From the NCBI GenBank assembly GCA_942159475.1, contig OW804100.1, forward strand, positions 6,526,127 to 6,590,126: a DNA stretch of 64,000 nucleotides. The letters run 5' to 3'. The notes below the pieces were generated by a model. That model searched no databases, was not told the origin of the DNA, and worked only from the letters and a program-made list of their open reading frames with translations. Within the stretch, counting starts at the first letter, position 1; every line of letters starts with the position of its first letter. The position numbers were made by a program, and so were the translations under genes. Shown in pieces: positions 43,295-51,472 of the stretch. This stretch comes from Sthenelais limicola. Lineage: Eukaryota > Annelida > Polychaeta > Phyllodocida > Sigalionidae.

Positions 43295-43848
43295 AAATTA
43301 TCAACGCCAAAGCGCTTCCCAAAAAGGATTAGCGCCGATCTATCAGTGGGGAAGGCTAGATTGTAAGTGGCGGTCAGAGGAGTGATATGGGTGTATCACC
43401 AAGTAGATGTTGGGGAGTCGCCGTAGCTAACGCTCAAAATATCTGGTCAAAATACTAATAGGTATAAACCAGCCATTCCTCCATTTGTTAACTGCACGGG
43501 AAATGTTAAGCAATTCAATAACGAAAGAGAATCCTCATATGGGTGGATACAAAAGGAATTCAGCATTGGTAACGCCTAGACCCGGGTTCAGTGAGGCTCA
43601 GTCCAGACAGGATAGGGGCGTGGCTTCTATCAGGTCTCGTGCACTGAACGATGAAGGGTGCCTCGAGAGGGGGTGGGGTCTTGCTATCTGAGAGCCAGCT
43701 CTGCGGCGAGTCTTAGGACTGAGTTGCCATAAGCATTCTGGACATAGCAGACGCCAGCGTTGTGTCAATTCCTCCGTCTATATTCGGTAATGACCCCAAG
43801 ATTTCTCTGTAAGAATAGGGTCTAAGGAGTCTCGAGTAGGGTGCGATC
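43295..43848 (+). other. Non-coding spacer between pol and the env leader exon
   Basis: About 550 bases with only one 68-codon open frame (43485-43691) that has no recognisable domain. In a spliced env RNA this would be 5' untranslated or removed. Confidence 0.5.
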
Positions 43849-43886
43849 ATGGAAGGTTGGATTATCAAGGCGATAGGGATTATCAG
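43849..43886 (+). CDS. Candidate env leader exon (signal peptide start)
   Basis: An ATG at 43849 opens 12 codons plus two bases, ending in TATCAG with donor GTAAAC at 43887. The residues are mostly hydrophobic. Removing 43887-44186 (300 bases, GTAAAC to TTGTTTTCAG) joins it in frame to the env ORF, whose own first residues continue a hydrophobic run that ends at Ala-Trp-Ser. Together they would make a signal peptide of ordinary length, which the env ORF alone lacks. The exon is inferred from frame, splice motifs and hydrophobicity; no transcript is available. Confidence 0.65.
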
Positions 43887-44186
43887 GTAAACCGAGAAAC
43901 CATTTGAGTTGATAGTTTGTAATTTGGTGATAATTTGCCGCAGCTTTACTACCCAGCGTCCTGCTGGTATATCCGTGCTGCTAGTCTGATCGAGTAATTT
44001 GCAGCCGAGGCTTTCTCGACAGGAGTAGATTGATAAATGAAAATAGTTCTGCTAAAGAACTGACTCCCCTAGGAGGGTGATGGTCATAGACTGACCAAAT
44101 AACTTATTGCTTGTTGTAGGTAGAATGATATAGACAAATGAGATAGATGAACAAATAGTTTATTCATTTCATGCAATTGTTTTCAG

Positions 44187-47001
44187 TTGGATGATGATAT
44201 CGACAGCCTGGAGCGAGAGAGTAGCACGCCAGAATGTAGGGGTCTATTTTGATCATCAATCAAAGGTATATGTTGGTGCGGAGCAGAAATCAGTGGTTTT
44301 GGAGGTAGCAGTACCACACGTGGCTGAACCAGTGAGACCAGAGGAATGTGTCGCTAACCTCCATGGTATGAATGCGGGGGACTGTGAGGCGATAAATCTG
44401 CTACAGAGTGATCTGTATGGATTGGCTGTAGAGCAGTTTGAACGCTGGGACAGTTTAATGACTTCGTTTGTGCAAAATAGGATCAGAAATAAACGGGGTG
44501 CGCCTCTTCCTTTTGTAGGAAAGTTGATGAAATCGGTCTTTGGAACTGCCACGGAGTCTGATATAGCGGATTTTTCTGATGCGGTGAGAGTTTTGCTAGA
44601 TGGATCAGAAATGGCAGAATCGATTGAAGGAACCAGGGACGAGATCTTGATAGGACTAGTACGCAGCAATCACAACCTGTTGCGATTTTCATCGGCTCAT
44701 GTAGGACAAATGGAGAGGGTGTTGATGAACCTAACTACCACTATAGGTCGTTTGTCTAATGAGAGCAAGAGAGAAGATGTTTCACTTGCTCGCCAATACA
44801 GGGATTCTTTGAGGAAGGTGGCTTACATAGAGACAATGGTCCTGGATATTGTTTCATTAATACAATACGTGCAGAGCATGGGAGAATTAGTAGAAGCCTT
44901 GTATGCATTGCAGGTTGGAGAAATCCACAGAGGACTGGTGGACGACAGACAATTGGAGGTAGCACGCCTTATGTTAAACAGGAGTACAGTGAGACAGTTT
45001 CCTAAACATAAAACAATCGGAGAACTACGTAGAAGGGGTTCGGTGAAGGCTGTGCTGCTGCAGGAGGCAAAGTTCATAATTGTGATGTCACATTATATAG
45101 TGCCTATAGGTGGTCTGGCGGACATATACAGCGTTGGGACAGTCCCTGTGCCACTAAATTCAAACTCGAGTAGTACTAGGGGATATACTGAGATTGTGCT
45201 GCGAAACAATTATTTCGTTCTAAATAAAAAGGAAGGATTTTATATGTTACCATCAGGTAGGGAGATTGATTTGTGCTATAACCAGGTAGAGAATATGATG
45301 TTATGTACTGGAATGTTTTTGGAACGAGCAATAGAAAGTCACTCATGTTTGTCTGCCATATTTTTTGAGATAAAGGATGCGATTTTGGAGTTATGTCAGT
45401 TTCATACATATTTGGACAGGCCCATTCCTGTGAGTCATTTGTATCTGGGAGAGAACAGACACCTAGTGATTAATGGCGGGCCGACTGCGGTGTTCAATTG
45501 TGGGGGATTAAGACCGAGGAAAGTGCGGATTACTTCACACGTAATAATATCTATCCCGTGCAATTGCGTGGCTCATATGGGAAATTTTTCTTTGTCAGTA
45601 ACCAATAGCGATTGCAATAACGGTACAGCTATACATGTTTCAGTAAGGGCGGCCTTTAACCTGCCTCTGGCTTTAACCTTCAATTTGTCACTGGGAAATA
45701 TCAGTGTCTCGCAGCTGTTTGACTCACCGGTTAGGATAAATATTCCGTCAGCAGCAGACATACGAAACACTTTGTCTAAGGGTCCTGATACAGTTCTCAA
45801 AGAAGGTATAGACTTACACAAAAATTTATTAGATCTGAAGGAAAAAAATAAACGAATGAAAACAGTATGGGAAGATATGCGTACAAAGTTGAGAAATTTG
45901 CCTTTTCATCCCACTACCAGTGTTACATTTACGGTTCTGACTGTTGTGAATACTGTGGCATGTTTATATCTATTGTGTAAGTTGCATAGAGTGACAAGTT
46001 TGTTTCCATTCCTGGGTAACGGAGTAAGTGCCATGTCAGTGAATGTAAGTGGGTTGTCTAGAGAGGTGGTGGAGCTAGACGCCATGCTAGATGAGTCTAG
46101 GCGAAATACTAGTGAGCTACTTTCTATAGAGAGCGCGGTGGTATTGATACTGGTACTGGTGGTCATGTATGCGTCACAGGGTTGGATTAGATTTCTATGG
46201 AAGACAGCTGCAGACTGGTGTGGGGGCAGATACATACACAGGGAAGCTCCTTCATTTCATTTGAGACTCCAGTCGGGGAGAAACTTGTATGATTTCGAGA
46301 TGATAACAACAATTTTTGAAAGGAATGCGGTGGCAAAAGCACAGGCTCCTAGACTACGGAGCACCGAATTGGTGAAGAATTTTTTTAGGATAAGTGGTAC
46401 ACTACTATTAAGATGGGATGATGATTTGCGAGTTCCGATACAGGGAAGAACATACAGTGTTACACTACCGGAGGTGGTGCGAGTGCCGTATGGGTATTTG
46501 TCTAGACTGGCAGAGGATCTGCATAGGAATGCAAATGTGTGGATAATATTATGGAAGCCTGTCAAGGGGAGTAATATTCAGGTACTGGGAAGAACGGAGA
46601 GTCCAGGTAAAAGCAGCGAGTTAGGGCATAGTAAGGGGGTAGAGAAGTCACCCACTAAGCCAAAAAGGTTAGCAGGAAAGGTAAATGCAGCATTTCTGGA
46701 CCATCAGGAGCCCTCTGGTTCTGTCGTGAAAAGTAATTCTGTGGAAGATAAGGAGAGATTCGAAGGCTGGACTAGATGTTTTGAGGGTATGGAGAGAGCT
46801 ATGGAGGAGTTTGAAGCAAATAGGACTCCAGAAGTAGAGAGGAAGAAGTTTGAAATGTTGACCAAATGTTTCAGAAACATGGAACAAACCATGGAGGAAT
46901 TGTCTAGAGAAAATCAGACTAGATTAGGTGCCCTGGAAGCAGATAGGGTTCAGGATGAGAGGAATGCATCATTTGGTGACATGGAGACACAGCTGTGTTA
47001 G
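44187..47001 (+). CDS. env: furin-type cleavage site, fusion-peptide-like segment, two membrane spans, long tail
   Basis: Open for 936 codons from ATG 44191; an acceptor TTGTTTTCAG ends at 44186. The short N-terminal part ends at RNKR (residues 99-102), a furin-type site, followed by a glycine- and hydrophobic-rich stretch at 103-125 that fits the fusion peptide of baculovirus F and errantivirus Env. The ectodomain follows, with Cys pairs and N-glycosylation sites. Hydrophobic span 1 is at about 573-596 and span 2 at about 647-670, with a loop containing NVS and NTS between. A cytoplasmic domain at about 688-800 shares LRLQSG and other blocks with ORF4. The last 135 residues are charged, with two related helical repeats. 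It would mediate entry; no inactivating change is seen. Confidence 0.9.
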
Positions 47002-47920
47002 ACACGGGGGTAGTCGGTAGAAAGTAACGGGGCGGCAAACCTTAGTGTGTGTTGTATGCGTGAAATGAAACCGGGTGCCGCTGATCAAATTTATACACTT
47101 GTATTTGAATTGGTTTGCGTTCTGCAGGTTTAATTCTCAAAGCAGTTCGGTCATTTGTATTTTATTGCATTTATCTGTCTCTAGATGGTGTGTTCATATT
47201 CGATAATCATGTTTGTTTAAGTACACATTGTAATTCTTTGAAGGAAAATGTTATCACACAGTAGCAGAGTAAGTATAACGTGTCAAGCTTGCGGTATCAG
47301 ATGGTCAACAGGTGGACCTACTTAGCGGTGGCAGGCATGGAATGCGATAGTCCTGCGGTGGTGATAATGAATGTAAACATTGATTTAAGCTGTCGGTTAA
47401 TGTATTATAGTACGGTGTGTTGTGGTAGACGGTGTTTTTCTTGTTTGTATTTTATTTAGTTTCCAGGCACTGGTGTTATTAGGTGCTGAGGCTGAGTGTA
47501 ACTGACGATCTCAGATATAGTACATGATTTTGTGTATAGCGTTATAGTTAAATACAGTATTTGTGAACTCTTTTGGTTGCAAATCAATTATAAGACAATA
47601 GTAGATGGATAGAATTATTTTTGTGTTTAGTTCTCATACTTATGGCGAATGTTTACGATTGTCAACCTGGTATGTGGATGGGAATTGACCACAGGATGTG
47701 TTTGGGGCTAGTCCCATGGTGAATATTGATTGTTGAACGAGTTTACCACAAAGAACGACTTATTTTATATCGCAAATATTTAAGATTTTCGTGTTTGTTT
47801 TGCAGATTGATTGTATTGACGTTTTCATTGTTTTGATTGCAATTGTATAAATACTTAGAGAAGCTTTGTTTCCGGGTAAGATTGGATTGAGTAGGTCTTG
47901 AAGAGACCCTTGGTCTAAAC
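47002..47920 (+). other. Spacer between env and ORF4 with a splice-acceptor-like site
   Basis: 920 bases without a credible ORF. CGTGTTTGTTTTGCAG ends at 47805 and would be a good acceptor, placing the ORF4 start 115 bases into the following exon. Confidence 0.5.
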
Positions 47921-48511
47921 ATGAAGCTGCTAAGACCGGAGCACAGCCATTTCAAACAGGCTATGAGTTCGGTCCCCCACAGTAGTGAGGTAGTACAAGA
48001 TGGAGATTCGTCTTATGTCTCATGGATGTTTATGATTGCATGCATTGTGGTGGGAGTTTATGTAGCGAAAAGGATTTTTGTTTTCCTACGTGATCATTGC
48101 TGTTGTCGACTGCCAGTGCCTATCTGCTGTAGATGCGAGGGCGAACGCAAGATATCCGGCGGTCTGGCCTTGCGATTACAGAGTGGTTCTACAGTAGTAG
48201 AGATTGAACTGTTGTCCGTTATTTTTGAGAATAGGATTATGGAAAGGGCTGTCATCCCTAAACTAATGGGGGTAAGAGTGGAAAGTTCAGGGCTGTTTTG
48301 CTCCAAAACAGTGGTGCTCAGGTGGGACGCACCTATCTTGATTATCAAAGGGGATACCGAATTAGTCCTGGACTTACCGGCCACTGGGACCATCTCTGGG
48401 GGACAGTTTGACAAAATCGAAAAAATCCTAGATAGTAATGGGCACATGTGGGCAGTGGTCTGTAGGAACTCGGATGGGGTCACGACGACCCTGGGTGTGA
48501 ATTTGGACTGA
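47921..48511 (+). CDS. ORF4: membrane protein homologous to the Env tail
   Basis: 196 codons from ATG 47921. About 32 N-terminal residues without a signal peptide, then a membrane span (VSWMFMIACIVVGVYVAKRI), then a Cys cluster (CCCRLPVPICCRC) that could be palmitoylated, then a domain of about 110 residues. That domain aligns with the Env cytoplasmic domain without large gaps: LRLQSG in both, VIFEN against TIFER, VVLRWD against LLLRWD, LDLP against VTLP, and HMWAVV against NVWIIL. The order span-then-domain is the same in both proteins. Codon use and openness suggest it is translated, probably from a spliced RNA. Function is unknown; a role in assembly or trafficking of Env would be a guess. 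Confidence 0.75.
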   Translation: MKLLRPEHSHFKQAMSSVPHSSEVVQDGDSSYVSWMFMIACIVVGVYVAKRIFVFLRDHCCCRLPVPICCRCEGERKISGGLALRLQSGSTVVEIELLSVIFENRIMERAVIPKLMGVRVESSGLFCSKTVVLRWDAPILIIKGDTELVLDLPATGTISGGQFDKIEKILDSNGHMWAVVCRNSDGVTTTLGVNLD

Positions 48512-48932
48512 AGCAAAGTCGTACGTTAGAAAGCTATTTGTATTGCATTGTGTTAACATGTAACCATGTATTTGTAGTGCGTTAACGATTGTGTGTTGAT
48601 ATAGTGTTTTCTATTAGTGTATAGTCGTGGTTAGTTCACTCCTAGTAAGGGGGTAATGTTATAAAAGGTCATAAAAAACCAATATCAACTTGAGAGGTTT
48701 TTGACAGGTGATTTATTGTCTGTTTTCGTGTTTACCTACTTGTGTTTTATTAGGATGTAGCAGCTGCTGAAGTCCACAAATAAAATGAGACCTCGCAAAA
48801 CGAGATTCTGATTTGTGGAGTAGTTAGAGACAAGTACACATAGTATAGCTTTCTTACTGTTTTATAAGATATGGTGGTTAACTTGATTGGATAAAACGTT
48901 ATGAATCCGCCTCTGGCTAGTAAGGGGGTAAA
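48512..48932 (+). other. 3' non-coding region with a duplicated polypurine tract
   Basis: CTAGTAAGGGGGTAA occurs at about 48642-48656, followed by TGTTATAAAA, and again at about 48917-48931, followed by the 3' LTR start TGTTATACC. The second is the functional polypurine tract by position. The first is followed by a sequence resembling an LTR start. Confidence 0.7.
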
Positions 48933-49152
48933 TGTTATACCGTGCGGGAGCTATGCTCCGCCCCCAAGTGCCAATCAAGTGTAGGCACTCCCTGGAGTAC
49001 CAGCCCTCCTGGCTGGAGTATGTACGACTCACACTTCTGATTATTAAACAGTCTACTATAAACTATCATTGCCTTTACATCGTTATATATATACATCCTC
49101 TAGTGGACTCCCCTATCTCTTCACATACTTATATGCTATTCTAGATATAATA
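48933..49152 (+). repeat. 3' LTR of the retrovirus-like element
   Basis: Same 220 bases as 36744-36963; I saw no difference over the full length. Confidence 0.93.
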
Positions 49153-49749
49153 AAAGTAATCATCGTTTAAAGATGAATATAACAGCGAAGATTGGTATCT
49201 GGTCGACAAGTTTAGCAATTAGTTAACATTACTAAGTAGTTTTGTGACAAAGATTTCCAGTCAACAATATGTACAATAAACAAAAACGGACGGATATCTG
49301 AGTTTACTATTTGTATCACCGATGATAAAGCAACGTCATAGTAAAACGACAGCTTTGTGGAGCACAGGTATCATAACTCTACAGCCTAGATTCGTATACA
49401 TCAGTCATAGTTATTTGCATTCGCATTATTGCAAAAATTCTAGTTTTAGATCATTTAACATTTTACAAAAACCAAGTCTAGTCCATTTATACTCGTTCGA
49501 GACTGAGTGTAAGCAGATAGTATAGAATAGAATAGAATTTATTCCGAACAACATAAGTGTTCTGCTATGGATCGGCTGGGAGTGAAAGGAGTGTACAGAA
49601 TCAATCAATTACAGTAACAGTAAGTGCCGGTTTAGATTTTTACATCTACAAGGCAAAGGGTGAGATCAACAAAATATGTCTGTACATGTCTGAATGATAT
49701 CGAAATATAACTTAATGTAATTGTACTTAGTTTCATGACCAAGTAATAG
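49153..49749. other. Non-coding sequence right of the retrovirus-like element
   Basis: AT-rich. From 49524 it holds a GAATA-repeat followed by TTTATTCCGAACAAC, another minus-strand tail of a LINE- or SINE-type repeat. No gene. Confidence 0.5.
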
Positions 49750-49920
49750 AATAATACTTAATTTTCACTGGTCAAATCAATAAGGCCATACAAAATAGGT
49801 GTGTTTCCGATTCCCCCCACCACCAACCCCCTACATTCCCCTCCCTGCCTTTTTTGGGCCTAAATTGAAAACATATCCCTCTTCACCACTGTATAAACAC
49901 CCCACCTATTAGCTAACGCA
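49750..49920 (+). repeat. GGTCAAATCAATAA repeat, long copy
   Basis: TTTTCACTGGTCAAATCAATA to CACCTATTAGCTAACGC, with a C-rich middle part. Same family as 36470 and 57245; boundaries agree at both ends among copies. Confidence 0.7.
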
Positions 49921-49969
49921 TGTGTTGGTATACTCCAACACTTCGTCGGCCTCTTTCCTCTCTTGTTAT

Positions 49970-50235
49970 GGAATAAAAATTCAATATAAGATGGACCACT
50001 TAGAGGTGGTGGTCAACAATGTTACGAAGGATTCTTTCATGGCTTTGATTTACCTGACGGAAGCATATTATACTATTCCTCTCCATCGATTTGTGTGTTT
50101 TCAGTGGGACGGTGACTATTTTCAATTCAACTGTGTTCCATTTGGACTGAGTAACACCTGTACTATGACTGTTTACCCCCCAGAAAACAAGATTGAGAAA
50201 TCAAGGAAAAATTGTCCGATGTGTTCTTCAATAAG
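49970..50235 (+). pseudogene. DIRS reverse transcriptase fragment with the active site deleted
   Basis: Encodes YKMDHLEVVVNNVTKDSFMA and FVCFQWDGDYFQFNCVPFGL, then jumps to TMTVYPPENKIE. Compared with the first DIRS copy, about 80 residues including the FIDD motif are missing. The reading continues in another frame to the LINE insertion point at 50235. Confidence 0.8.
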
Positions 50236-51193
50236 TTTAACAAGTACAGAATTTATTCAAAGATAGAATTACCTATGTAAATAATGTCAGTGATGTTAAC
50301 CGAAGATAAGCTATGATATAATCATAAGACAGATCGCAAAGAATTCATTGGGAAGAATATGTGTGTGATACATGGTATAAACTGTGAAATGCAGTATATA
50401 AACTGAGAAGTCTATTGGAAAAATGTATTATGTAGAAAAGCTGATTATTGATCACATTTTATATTGACAATGTACAGTAATAAAATGGTCAAGATCTTCC
50501 CCTATACACCTATAGAAGTATAAAGGTGCGAAATGCAGGGTCAGGAACATTTAATGAGTGCGTGTAACGTATTGAAATATGTGTTAGCATCTTACCCTAT
50601 ACACCTAAAAATACGGAAAAGGTGCGAAATGCAGGGTAACAAAAGGGATCGATGATGTAATATAAATGTTTAAATACTGTACACACTGTCGCCTAGAAAC
50701 TCAGAATGAGGAAAACAATGTATGGTTCTGAGAAATGTGAATATGATAATGCTGCTGAATGAAGGTGTTATATTGATGTTCGATAAACACTTTCTTATGG
50801 TTTAAGGTATTGGATAACAGAAACACACTAGGGTATGAAACCCTATACGTGAGTGTAACCCTATACATAAATGTTTGGTCACAATTTTAATGAGTTTATG
50901 CGAATGAGTTTGAGAAAATTGGAGTAAATGGTATCAAGGCAGTAATGCTATAGCATTGAGTATATTAATTGTTGAAACACCACCTTTACAGAGTGGTAAT
51001 TCTAGATGATTAACGAATGAAACTTTCTGCTGACGATGCTGAATTATGGCGGTGTGACTGTGCGTTTTTCAGAACCCGACTTCACCCCATATGCCAGCAT
51101 TGCTCAGAAGAGAGGCACATAAAATCTTCAATTGGGCTTAATGCCAAAACTTCCTTCCTAAATTGTTAAAAATTTTACCTTCCACCAATCCGC
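50236..51193 (+). other. 5' region of the LINE with internal repeats
   Basis: A block CCCTATACACCTA...GGTGCGAAATGCAGGGT occurs at about 50501-50541 and 50594-50636, and shorter CCCTATAC pieces recur near 50840 and 50857. This may be a promoter-bearing 5' UTR with tandem units. No long ORF1 is visible. Confidence 0.55.
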
Positions 51194-51472
51194 ATGGATA
51201 AAATTGAAATGGAGAAGGGAATGAGAGCCGTTTCGGACTGGAAACAGGCTATTTACTATGTAAATATGTATTTAGGGTGCCCACCCGAAATGGGTGTGGA
51301 CATGTTGCTATTAGGTAATTGCAGGAGCGACTGTAACGCCTCCTTCCTACACCGTTGTAGGAAAACAAACGTTGTTATTTGTTGGAATGTACAATTGTAC
51401 AAAGGGGTTTATGGTCGGAGGAAATATGGGTTCAAAGCCAAATTTAAAGATAAAAAATGGAGTATAGTGTAG
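51194..51472 (+). CDS. Short ORF1-position protein of the LINE
   Basis: 92 codons ending 16 bases inside ORF2, the same ORF1/ORF2 overlap style as in the LINE at 20795. It has Cys-rich text (CRSDCNASFLHRC) and a basic tail (GRRKYGFKAKFKDKKW). It may be the C-terminal remainder of a decayed ORF1. Confidence 0.45.
   Translation: MDKIEMEKGMRAVSDWKQAIYYVNMYLGCPPEMGVDMLLLGNCRSDCNASFLHRCRKTNVVICWNVQLYKGVYGRRKYGFKAKFKDKKWSIV

Larger units (their letters stand above)
36744..49152 (+). mobile_element. Intact retrovirus-like LTR element with gag, pol, env and a fourth ORF
   Basis: 12.4 kb, bounded by 220-bp LTRs (36744-36963 and 48933-49152) in which I found no difference. Flanking bases are AAAA on the left and AAA(A) on the right, compatible with a 4-bp duplication. 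Order: LTR, primer-binding site, gag (37019), pol (39170), a spacer with a small exon, env (44191), a second spacer, ORF4 (47921), polypurine tract, LTR. Pol is of the Ty3/gypsy type and Env is of the baculovirus-F / errantivirus type. Identical LTRs point to a very recent insertion. It lies within the second DIRS copy, in intron 2 of the DENND3-like gene, in sense orientation. Confidence 0.93.
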
